Of a DNA stretch of 10,581 bases, positions 1-6,133 are shown piece after piece. The notes beneath the pieces are model-generated. The model saw nothing but the letters and a program-made list of their open reading frames with translations. It did no database searches and was not told the DNA's origin. This DNA is from Pseudonocardiales bacterium (GTDB lineage: Bacteria > Actinomycetota > Actinomycetes > Mycobacteriales > Jatrophihabitantaceae). Each line of letters starts with the position of its first letter. Position 1 is the stretch's first letter. The DNA lies in the NCBI GenBank assembly GCA_025465405.1, contig JAODNL010000631.1, positions 1 through 10,581 of the forward strand, written 5' to 3'. A program made the translations under genes and the position numbers.

Positions 1-639
1 CGCGACCAAGCCGTTGCCGCGGCTGCGACCGCTGGTGAACGGCCGATCCGCATTGTGGGCCAGCGAGTGCAGCAGTGCCCGCACCGCGTCGACGTCGTTG
101 CGGCGCAGGTCCCCGAGGTCGGCTGCCGTGGCCACCGCCGACGGAGCCCAGTCCGTCAGGTGAGTGTCACCGTCGCGTCCGATCAGCACGTTCGCCGCGT
201 GCAACCGGCCGTGCGCGGCGTCGAACTCGTGCAGTCGCGCGACACCCGCAAGCAGCTGCATCGCGATGTAACCAGCCTGGATCGGCGTCAGAGTAGCGAC
301 GCTGAGCAACCGCCGCAGGGACGCACCCGGCACGTGTTCGGACAGCAGCCATACCGTTCCATCGAGGTCGGTCGTTCCCAGAAGCGGCACGAGCTGCGGT
401 GCCATCAGCGCCGTGATCGTTTCGATCGGCCGCCTACATTCCCGGCGGAACTCGGCTGCCGACGCCATGGAGCTTCTGGCCGCTACGGAGTCACCGTCGA
501 AGCTCGCCAGCCAGTTCGACTTACCGAGCCGGCGCATCAGACTGAGCATCGCGTCGCCGGCCGGACCCGTCCAGCGGGCCGGTGTAGTGACCAATGTCGG
601 GGCTACGTCCTGGTCGATCACAACCGGTCGCTCAGGCAC
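1..639 (-). CDS. Protein kinase-like fold protein, catalytically degenerate (partial)
   Basis: The first 213 residues are present; the gene runs off the left edge. The start is a GTG at 639, chosen because an AAGGGGGG Shine-Dalgarno (minus strand of 644-651) lies just upstream. The segment HGRLHAANVLI (about residues 143-153) sits where protein kinases carry HRDLKPxNVLI, and LTDWA (161-165) sits where DFG is expected. His143, Asn150 and Asp163 are kept, but the catalytic Asp is Arg145 and the Lys of the loop is His147. The VAxK lysine appears as Arg55 (VAAR), followed by a Glu-containing helix (EFRRE). No clear glycine-rich loop is visible. It therefore looks like a Ser/Thr-kinase-like pseudokinase. 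The C-terminal half is outside the window, so any membrane or sensor domain is unknown. It is transcribed divergently from the lyase gene at 839. Confidence 0.72.
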   Translation of the reverse strand, partial: MPERPVVIDQDVAPTLVTTPARWTGPAGDAMLSLMRRLGKSNWLASFDGDSVAARSSMASAAEFRRECRRPIETITALMAPQLVPLLGTTDLDGTVWLLSEHVPGASLRRLLSVATLTPIQAGYIAMQLLAGVARLHEFDAAHGRLHAANVLIGRDGDTHLTDWAPSAVATAADLGDLRRNDVDAVRALLHSLAHNADRPFTSGRSRGNGLVA

Positions 640-643
640 CGCG

Positions 644-651
644 CCCCCCTT
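644..651 (-). promoter_or_regulatory. Ribosome binding site of the kinase-like gene
   Basis: On the minus strand this reads AAGGGGGG, four bases before the GTG at 639. It is the main reason for choosing that start. Confidence 0.5.
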
Positions 652-732
652 GTCGAGTTCCTGGCGCCGAACGCTAGAGAGCGGGCCGCGCCCACTCCAT
701 GCCCTGGCGGGGCGAACGGTGGTCACAGATTC

Positions 733-747
733 GTATCCAGGGGATAC
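733..747. repeat. Perfect interrupted palindrome in divergent intergenic region
   Basis: GTATCC-AGG-GGATAC: two perfectly complementary 6-base arms around three bases, in the 199-bp gap between the divergent kinase-like gene (start 639) and the lyase gene (start 839). The size and position fit a dimeric repressor operator, but no regulator is assigned. The rest of the gap holds no clear -35/-10 pair that I would defend. Confidence 0.35.
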
Positions 748-838
748 AGATGCCAGCCGCTCGCATCCATAGCGTCGAGACATCAGACGCCACGCTCATC
801 CGGAGCCAGCCAGGGACTGTCCGGACCTTGGGGACACC

Positions 839-2110
839 ATGGGCGCTCACCCGATCGACTCGGTGCTGTATGGGCAGCTCGCCAGCACGCCTGAGTTGCG
901 TCGTCTGTTCGACGACCAAGGACGTGTGCAGTCGTGTCTGAAGATCCTTGCCGCGTTGGCGCAGGCGCAGGCGCAGGTCGGGGTGGTGCCTGAGAGCGCC
1001 GCGACGTTGATCACCGACCACGCCGACGTCCGGCTGCTCGACCTGGACAAGGTGGCCGCGGCGACGCGGGCGACCGGTCACTCGACGCTCGGCTTGGTGC
1101 AATGCCTACAGGACCTGCTCCCCGACTCGACTCGCCAGTGGGTGCACTTCGGCGCTGCCGTCCAGGACATGACCCACACCTGGACGGCTCTCGTCATGCT
1201 TCGCGTCGGCGACGTGCTCGGGCGCGATCTGCAACGCGCGGAGGCCGCGGCCGCGGCCCTGGCGAAGCGGTATCGCGACACGGTGATCTCCGGGCGACCG
1301 GACGGCCAGCAGGCCATGCCGATCACGTACGGGCTAAGGACCGCGGAGTGGGCGTCGGAACTCGGCCGCCACCGCACTCGGTTGGCTGCCGGCCGCGGAA
1401 GGTGGGAGGCCGTCCGGCTGAGCGGGCGGCTCGGTACGCCGGAGGTTTGGGGCGACGGTGCGCGATCGCTGCTGCATGCCTTCGCCGATCGGCTCGGCCT
1501 GTCCGTACCCGACGTCCCGTGGGCCACCGCCAGCGACGGAGTGGCGGAGTTCCTCGGCCTCCTGACCATGATCACGGCGACGCTGGCGAAGATCGGGCGG
1601 GAGATATTCGAGCTGTCACGCCCGGAGATGGATGCACAATGGCGGGTATCGACGTCGGGTCCGATCGCCGGCATCGGCATCCCCCGCACGCGTGACCTCG
1701 AGTCCTGCGAGCATCTCATCACCCTGGCCCGAGTGGTGCGGGCGAGTACCGCGGTGGCGGTCGAGGCGATGGTCGAGGAGCCCCGACACGACGGGTCGGC
1801 GTGGGAGGCGGTGTGCCTGGTCCTGCCGGAGGCATGCCAGCTGACCGGTGCCGCTCTCGTCCTCGGCTGCGATCTGCTCGAGGAGCTCGAGACGGATGCC
1901 CAGCACATGCAGGCAGAGGTCGACGCTCGCGGCCAGTTCGTCCTCACCGGACCCGTGATGCGGGCCCTGGCCGATCGCCTCGGCGTGCACGCCGCACACC
2001 AGTACGTGTACGAGGCTGCCGTTGCCGGGTTGGAACGTGGCATCGACTTCCGCAAAGCCCTGCTCGAGCACCCGCGGATCGCCGAACACCTCGAGAGCCG
2101 CGCCGGATGA
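839..2110 (+). CDS. PcaB/PurB superfamily lyase-like protein with degenerate active site
   Basis: This 423-residue protein has the fumarase/aspartase superfamily architecture. WVHFGAAVQDMTHT (101-114) matches the conserved WVHxGATSQD region. GRPDGQQAMPITYGLRTAEW (152-171) matches the second region, and its LRTAEWASEL context is closest to 3-carboxy-cis,cis-muconate cycloisomerase (PcaB). RHDGSAWEA (316-324) and the helical C-terminal ADSL_C-type domain (about 365-418) complete the fold. Several hallmark residues are missing. TSQD is AVQD. The THGQH-type histidines are Asp155 and Gln158. The GSSxMPxKxNP loop is replaced by STSGPIAGIGIPRT (271-284), with no Lys or Asn. His81 of the first region is present. 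No pca or pur gene is nearby, so substrate and even catalysis are uncertain. Its stop overlaps the start of the MscS gene (ATGA). The ATG is preceded by a weak GGGGA. Confidence 0.85.
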   Translation: MGAHPIDSVLYGQLASTPELRRLFDDQGRVQSCLKILAALAQAQAQVGVVPESAATLITDHADVRLLDLDKVAAATRATGHSTLGLVQCLQDLLPDSTRQWVHFGAAVQDMTHTWTALVMLRVGDVLGRDLQRAEAAAAALAKRYRDTVISGRPDGQQAMPITYGLRTAEWASELGRHRTRLAAGRGRWEAVRLSGRLGTPEVWGDGARSLLHAFADRLGLSVPDVPWATASDGVAEFLGLLTMITATLAKIGREIFELSRPEMDAQWRVSTSGPIAGIGIPRTRDLESCEHLITLARVVRASTAVAVEAMVEEPRHDGSAWEAVCLVLPEACQLTGAALVLGCDLLEELETDAQHMQAEVDARGQFVLTGPVMRALADRLGVHAAHQYVYEAAVAGLERGIDFRKALLEHPRIAEHLESRAG

Positions 2111-3006
2111 CCGAGTACCTGATGCCACTGGCGGCGACACCGCTGAGCGGCTTCGGACACTGGGTGCGCAGCAATCTGCTGGAAGCGGTGCTGCTCGTCA
2201 CGGGAGCCGTGCTCGTAACCCGATTCGCGACGTGGCTCAGCGACCGCATCAGCGAACGCATCGGCGTCAGAGAAGGAAAGGCCGACGCGCTGGTCCGGTC
2301 GGAAACGCTCAAGCATCGGCACGCCGTCACCAAGGTGATCACCTGGACGTTCCTCGTATTGATCTACGGGGTGACCGCGGTGCTCACGCTGAAACGGCTT
2401 GGCCTTCCGTTGTCGGGCTTCGTCGCTCCGGCGACGGTGGTCGGAGTCGCGCTCGGCTTCGGCGCCCAACGCATCGTTCAGGACATCCTGGCCGGGTTCC
2501 TCATCGTCACCGAGCGTCAATACGGGTTCGGCGACGTCATCCGGCTGACCGTGCTCGGCGCGCCGAACCCCGTGGTGGGCACGGTCGAGGACGTGACCCT
2601 GCGCATCACGAGGATCCGGTCAGTGAGTGGAGAGGTGGTCATCACGCCCAACGGCCAGGTCGTGCAGGTGACCAACCTGTCCCGCGACTGGGCCCGGGCG
2701 GTGATCGATGTTCCCGTGCCGGCGGGCGTCGAACTCAACCGGGTGACCGACATCCTGCACAACGTGTGCCGGGAGGTCTACGGCGATCCCGACCTGCATC
2801 GCCTCCTTCTGGATCCACCGACCGTCATGGGCGTGGAGAGCCTGGAAGTGAGCCAGTTCAACGTGCGCGTCGTGGCCAGGACGCTGCCCGGAAAGCAGTT
2901 CGACATGGGCCGAGCGCTGCGAGCCCGGATCACGCTCGCCTTCCGTCGCGAGGGCATCATCCTGCCGGCAGCACTCGACACCGGCGAGCCGACGAGATCC
3001 GGCTGA
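2107..3006 (+). CDS. Small-conductance mechanosensitive channel (MscS family)
   Basis: This 299-residue protein carries a clear MscS core. Predicted TM1 is about 24-44, TM2 76-98, and the pore-lining TM3 about 104-135, with the VGVALGFGAQRIVQDILAG stretch (112-130) typical of the family. A beta domain follows (GDVI..GTVEDVTLRITRIR, 142-171; VITPNGQVVQVTNLSR, 178-193) and then an alpha/beta C-terminal domain to about 288. MscS channels open on membrane tension and release small solutes on osmotic downshock. The length is close to the minimal E. coli MscS, with no extra N-terminal helices. The start at 2107 is chosen because its ATG overlaps the preceding stop (ATGA), giving translational coupling. 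An in-frame reading 102 codons longer would lie wholly inside the lyase gene and is not credible. The stop overlaps the next start (TGATG). Confidence 0.92.
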   Translation: MTEYLMPLAATPLSGFGHWVRSNLLEAVLLVTGAVLVTRFATWLSDRISERIGVREGKADALVRSETLKHRHAVTKVITWTFLVLIYGVTAVLTLKRLGLPLSGFVAPATVVGVALGFGAQRIVQDILAGFLIVTERQYGFGDVIRLTVLGAPNPVVGTVEDVTLRITRIRSVSGEVVITPNGQVVQVTNLSRDWARAVIDVPVPAGVELNRVTDILHNVCREVYGDPDLHRLLLDPPTVMGVESLEVSQFNVRVVARTLPGKQFDMGRALRARITLAFRREGIILPAALDTGEPTRSG

Positions 3007-3212
3007 TGTGGCGTTGGTGGCGCACGCATGTGCGGGTACGCACGTCGACGATCGTGCTGATCGTGCTCTGGCTGGCCACCCTCACGCTCTACCTCCTGGT
3101 TCGCCCGGGGCCATCCGGTTCCCATGCGCCGCAGCGGACGCCGGTGCCGGTGTCGAGCACGGTGCCGTCGTGCAGGTGCACCGTGGTTCCCGGCCCTGGC
3201 CCGCGATCTTGA
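3006..3212 (+). CDS. Small single-pass membrane protein, unknown function
   Basis: This 68-residue ORF starts at the ATG that overlaps the MscS stop (TGATG), so it is probably translated by coupling. The N-terminus is rich in Trp and Arg (MWRWWRTHVRVR). One strong transmembrane segment follows (about 14-32, IVLIVLWLATLTLYLLV), then a Pro/Ser-rich tail with a Cys-Arg-Cys motif (residues 56-58). The positive inside-rule charge suggests the N-terminus faces the cytoplasm and the tail lies outside. It could be an accessory of the channel or an independent small membrane protein. I do not recognise a named family. Confidence 0.6.
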   Translation: MWRWWRTHVRVRTSTIVLIVLWLATLTLYLLVRPGPSGSHAPQRTPVPVSSTVPSCRCTVVPGPGPRS

Positions 3213-3252
3213 TGCCGAGGTCGAGTCGACGCCGGAATCGAGATCGCGCGCG

Positions 3253-3280
3253 TTGTCGCAGCGCCGTGATGTTCTAGCGT
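3253..3280 (+). promoter_or_regulatory. Candidate housekeeping promoter
   Basis: TTGTCG (3253-3258), a 16-base spacer and TAGCGT (3275-3280, fitting the actinobacterial TANNNT -10) lie about 60 bases upstream of the ATG at 3339. The match is modest, and in GC-rich DNA such pairs occur by chance. Confidence 0.3.
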
Positions 3281-3325
3281 GACCACGGTTGCGCGGCGGG
3301 ATCGCTGCCGCGCCGGGGCGTGGGC

Positions 3326-3332
3326 AGAGAGG
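3326..3332 (+). promoter_or_regulatory. Ribosome binding site deciding the 3339 start
   Basis: AGAGAGG, six bases before the ATG at 3339. An in-frame upstream start at 3279 has no comparable site, so the shorter protein is preferred. Confidence 0.55.
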
Positions 3333-3338
3333 TGCGGT

Positions 3339-4061
3339 ATGGCGGCGCAGCGCGTCACAGGACTTACCGACGACCAGGTCGTTCAGCTGCGCAACGAGGT
3401 GACGGCTGGTCGCCGCCCGCGGGTTCGAGTGACGGGTGCGCAGTTCCCGGACGGGACACGGGGCACGGTGGTGCGGGTCGGTGACCCGAGTGCCGACGGC
3501 GGCGAGTTCCTCACGGTACGGGTCAAGGTCGGCGGGGTCAGCGACGAGCTGGGTTTCTCGCCCAAGGAGTTGTCGGTGGCCGGCCGGGCCGGCGTCGCGA
3601 CGGCTCCCGCGGTGCCGGCCGCACGAGCCGGCACCCGGAAAAGATCACCGCAGCCGAGCCGCCGACCTGAGGGCGCGCGGGCGACACCGCCTGCCACTCC
3701 GGTGTCGCCGCGTGCCACTCCGGCGACGCCGGCTGTCAGGGCGGCGACGCCGGCAGCCAAGGCGGCCGGTGGGCCTCAGCGGCGGGCCGCACCCGGACCG
3801 GCGGTGACGATCGCCATCGCATCGGCCGGCTCGTCGTGGTCGGTCACCGCACACCGGGGAGCCCGAGTTGTCGTCAAGAAGGCACCGGTGACGCCTGGCG
3901 TGGTCGCCGCAATCGCGGCGCTACTCAACGAATCCGGTGTGGAGGACGCGGTCGCAACCGTGAACGACAGCGCCCTCGGCGAGGCTGAGGCCCGCGCCGA
4001 CAAGCTGCGCGCCGAACTCGCCCAAGTCGAGGCCGTGCTGATCAGCCACCGTCGACCATGA
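3339..4061 (+). CDS. Two-domain protein with Ala/Pro-rich linker, DUF6319-like
   Basis: This 240-residue protein has three visible parts. Residues 1-80 form a compact domain beginning LTDDQVVQLRNEVTAGRRPRVRV and including RGTVVRVGDP and ELGFSPKEL. Residues about 81-155 are a low-complexity Ala/Pro/Thr/Arg linker with repeated ATP units. Residues 155-240 form a second domain (VTIAIASAGSSWSVTAHRGARVVVKKAPVTP) ending in a charged helix that may be a short coiled coil (EAEARADKLRAELAQVEAVL). From memory this layout resembles the actinobacterial DUF6319 family, whose role is unknown; a profile search would settle it. The start at 3339 is preferred over an in-frame one 20 codons upstream because AGAGAGG (3326-3332) sits six bases before it. 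No signal peptide or TM segment is seen. The 3' end overlaps the convergent protease gene by 20 bp. Confidence 0.75.
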   Translation: MAAQRVTGLTDDQVVQLRNEVTAGRRPRVRVTGAQFPDGTRGTVVRVGDPSADGGEFLTVRVKVGGVSDELGFSPKELSVAGRAGVATAPAVPAARAGTRKRSPQPSRRPEGARATPPATPVSPRATPATPAVRAATPAAKAAGGPQRRAAPGPAVTIAIASAGSSWSVTAHRGARVVVKKAPVTPGVVAAIAALLNESGVEDAVATVNDSALGEAEARADKLRAELAQVEAVLISHRRP

Positions 4062-5019
4062 CGCCGCGTGAGCGGGCAGCGAGTCGGTGCGTCACCCAGG
4101 CCAGGGCCCCGAGGCCGAGCGTGGCCAGCACCGCGTACGCCGGCACGGTGCCGATCGAGTCCCATGCCGTGTGAGCGGCCACTGCGGCCGCGAACGTCAG
4201 CACGCACAGAAGAATCGAGCGGCGCGACCAGCCGTGCGCGTATGCCTGCCAGAGCGCAGCGGCGGTCAGTCCGGTCCAGGCCATGTGGCCGGCCGGGCTG
4301 AGCAGGCCCCGCAGCAGTAGCACCTTGTCGACCACGTCGAGATTGCCGCGACTGAGGATGAGGGTGACGAAGGCATAGCCCATGGTCTCGAGGGCGGCGA
4401 ACCCCGCGCCCGAGGCCACCCCGACGAGCAATCCGTCGGCGCCGCTGCGGTGCCGGGTGCCGACCAGCACGAGCACAGGAACGATCAGCTTGGCGGTCTC
4501 CTCGATGAGCGCGACCGCGATCATGGGCAGGGTGCCGAGCGTCTGCAGGGTCTTGTACTCCAGCAGACCGGCGACGACCACGCCGATCACCCCGCCGACG
4601 ACCGCGACGCCGGCAAGCACGCCGCCGCTGACGGTGAACGCCAGCCGACGCTCTTGGACGAAGGCCACGAATGACACCGGGACGACGGCCGCGCCGAGCA
4701 GCATGAGAGAAGGGACCAGGTTCGGATTGCCGGTGTCGATCAGGGTGCGGCGGACCGCCTCGAAGAGCCCGCCCCCGGCCAGCAGAACGGCCAGCCAACC
4801 GAACCGTCGCGACCAATAACTGACGGCCCGGTGGCTGCGCCGCTCGACGGACGTTCTCGCTCCGATTCCGGCCACGCTTCCTCGCTGGGGTCGACGGATC
4901 GCCTCATCGAGAAGCTTCACCGCAACATCCGAGGAGGAAATCGCCCTGACGGATGCACCCGGCCGCGCAGATTCACCCTCTGCGGGCAGTTCCGGCGGCC
5001 GAAGACTGCCGCGGCCCAC
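4042..5019 (-). CDS. PrsW-family intramembrane glutamic protease
   Basis: This is a polytopic membrane protein of up to 325 residues. It shows the PrsW/CPBP-like signature set: EETAK (173-177, the EExxK motif), GFAALET with Glu211, GHMAWTG with His245, and HTAWD (His283, Asp287). Roughly eight hydrophobic segments lie between about 74 and 311 (for example 102-121, 130-152, 164-186, 194-222, 268-286 and 291-311). In Bacillus, PrsW cleaves an anti-sigma factor at site 1; in actinobacteria the substrates are mostly unknown. The start is uncertain. GTG at 5019 has an AGAGG about 13 bases upstream and gives a polar N-terminal tail of roughly 65 residues that the family does not require; a downstream GTG (for example the codon of Val50 or Val34) is possible. 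It is divergent from acg with 81 bp between, and its 3' end overlaps the DUF6319-like gene. Confidence 0.85.
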   Translation of the reverse strand: MGRGSLRPPELPAEGESARPGASVRAISSSDVAVKLLDEAIRRPQRGSVAGIGARTSVERRSHRAVSYWSRRFGWLAVLLAGGGLFEAVRRTLIDTGNPNLVPSLMLLGAAVVPVSFVAFVQERRLAFTVSGGVLAGVAVVGGVIGVVVAGLLEYKTLQTLGTLPMIAVALIEETAKLIVPVLVLVGTRHRSGADGLLVGVASGAGFAALETMGYAFVTLILSRGNLDVVDKVLLLRGLLSPAGHMAWTGLTAAALWQAYAHGWSRRSILLCVLTFAAAVAAHTAWDSIGTVPAYAVLATLGLGALAWVTHRLAARSRGVMVDGG

Positions 5020-5047
5020 GCGCAGTCACAGACCTCTGGCACCACCG

Positions 5048-5067
5048 TTCGGGACGAATGGCCCTGC
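5048..5067 (+). promoter_or_regulatory. Candidate DosR box between prsW-like gene and acg
   Basis: TTCGGGACGAATGGCCCTGC matches the mycobacterial DosR consensus TTSGGGACTWWAGTCCCSAA at 14 of 20 positions, with a perfect left half (TTCGGGAC) and the CCC of the right half. Its centre is about 43 bases before the acg ATG and 38 bases before the annotated protease GTG, in a divergent promoter. The gene it precedes is the orthologue of a DosR-regulon gene, which strengthens the call. Confidence 0.6.
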
Positions 5068-5100
5068 CCGGGAGCCACCGCATGGGGGTGAACTCAGGGC

Positions 5101-6096
5101 ATGACAATCACGACGGAGACGGCCGACCTCACCAGAGCGCTGCGCCGGGCAGCGGTACGTGGGACCCGGGCGCCATCGGTGCACAACACCCAGCCCTGGC
5201 GATGGGTGCTCAGGCCGGGTGCGTTGGAACTGCACGCCGATCGCAGTCGCCAATTGCGGGTGCTCGATCCTCGTGGTCGGCAGCTTGTTCTCAGCTGCGG
5301 ATCCGCGCTGTTCAACGCCAGGTCGGCGATGGCGTGGTTGGGATACCGCTCGACGGTCGAGCGGTTCCCGGATGCTGCTCGCCCTGACTTCGTCGCCCGC
5401 GTCCGGGCAGATGGTGGCCACCGTCACGAGGACGACGCCCTCGCGTTATTGGACTGCGCGATCGACGGGCGTCGCACGAATCGCCGTGAGTTCTCGGACG
5501 AGGCCGTGCCCGCCGAGTTCGTCGAGACACTTATCGGAGCGGCCGAGATCGAAGGTGCGCAAGCATCGGCGGTCGAGAATCGCGACGACCGGTTGGCGGT
5601 TGCCCGGTTGAGCCAGCTCGCTGATGGCATCGAGAACACCGATCCTGCTTATCGTGCCGAGTTGCGTGCATGGACCACCAACGACCCGCAGCGTCGCGAT
5701 GGAGTTCCGTCACCGGCCGTGCCGCATGTCGATGCCGGCGCGCAGGATGACGTTCCGATCCGCGACTTCGACACCCAGGGCGCGGGTTGGCTTCCAACTC
5801 GGACCCGGTCGAGCATGAACCAATGTCTGCTGATCCTCGGTGCGCAGGAAGACGTCCCAGCCGCGTGGCTGCGAACCGGCGAGGCACTCGAGCGGATACT
5901 GCTGGAGATATCGCTCGCCGGTTACGCCGCCAGCCCGCTGACACAAGCCATTGAGATAGCGCGGACCAACGCGATGCTTCGCGAGGAGTTGCGTCTCGCG
6001 ATGCACCCCCACGTCCTGCTACGCATCGGCCGGGCGGCGGCGACACCGGAGACTCGGCGGCGCCGGCTGGTAGACGTGCTTACTGAGACGGAATGA
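5101..6096 (+). CDS. acg: Acg-family nitroreductase-like flavoprotein
   Basis: This 331-residue protein is about the same length as M. tuberculosis Acg (Rv2032). It carries the family hallmarks APSVHNTQPW (24-33), LSCGSALFNAR (64-74), RRTNRREF (124-131) and the C-terminal MHPHVLLRIGRA (301-312). Acg proteins look like two nitroreductase halves fused into one chain. In the mycobacterial protein the flavin site is covered by a lid and classical nitroreductase activity is lacking, so a role in flavin storage or redox balance in hypoxia has been proposed. Here the gene directly precedes dosS (37-bp gap) and follows a DosR-box-like site, so it is probably the first gene of an acg-dosS-dosR transcript. 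The ATG at 5101 has GGGGGTGA nine bases upstream. Confidence 0.88.
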   Translation: MTITTETADLTRALRRAAVRGTRAPSVHNTQPWRWVLRPGALELHADRSRQLRVLDPRGRQLVLSCGSALFNARSAMAWLGYRSTVERFPDAARPDFVARVRADGGHRHEDDALALLDCAIDGRRTNRREFSDEAVPAEFVETLIGAAEIEGAQASAVENRDDRLAVARLSQLADGIENTDPAYRAELRAWTTNDPQRRDGVPSPAVPHVDAGAQDDVPIRDFDTQGAGWLPTRTRSSMNQCLLILGAQEDVPAAWLRTGEALERILLEISLAGYAASPLTQAIEIARTNAMLREELRLAMHPHVLLRIGRAAATPETRRRRLVDVLTETE

Positions 6097-6133
6097 ACGG
6101 TAATGGGCAGGTGCTGCGTACCGTGAAGCCGTA

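Noticed and set aside
813..838. Two GGGAC direct repeats and TTGGGGAC just before the lyase ATG
   Set aside because: They contain DosR half-site cores, but no paired CCC half follows and the second overlaps the probable Shine-Dalgarno and start, which does not fit an activator site.
55..894. Long plus-strand open frame of 279 codons
   Set aside because: It is antisense to the kinase-like gene, its translation is Arg/Gln/His-rich without any domain, and it runs through the intergenic gap into the lyase gene.
1078..2520. 480-codon minus-strand open frame
   Set aside because: It is the shadow of the lyase and MscS genes in GC-rich DNA; the translation is Arg/Ser/Pro-rich with no recognisable motif.
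3213..3338. Possible short gene in the gap after the small membrane protein
   Set aside because: The in-frame extension from 3279 lacks a ribosome binding site and adds only an Arg-rich 20-residue stretch; the gap more likely carries the promoter of the following gene.
4931..4955. GAGGAGGAAA followed by ATG on the plus strand
   Set aside because: It looks like a ribosome binding site and start, but the resulting frame is out of phase with acg, overlaps it for most of its length and has non-protein-like composition. It more likely reflects the N-terminal coding sequence of the minus-strand protease.
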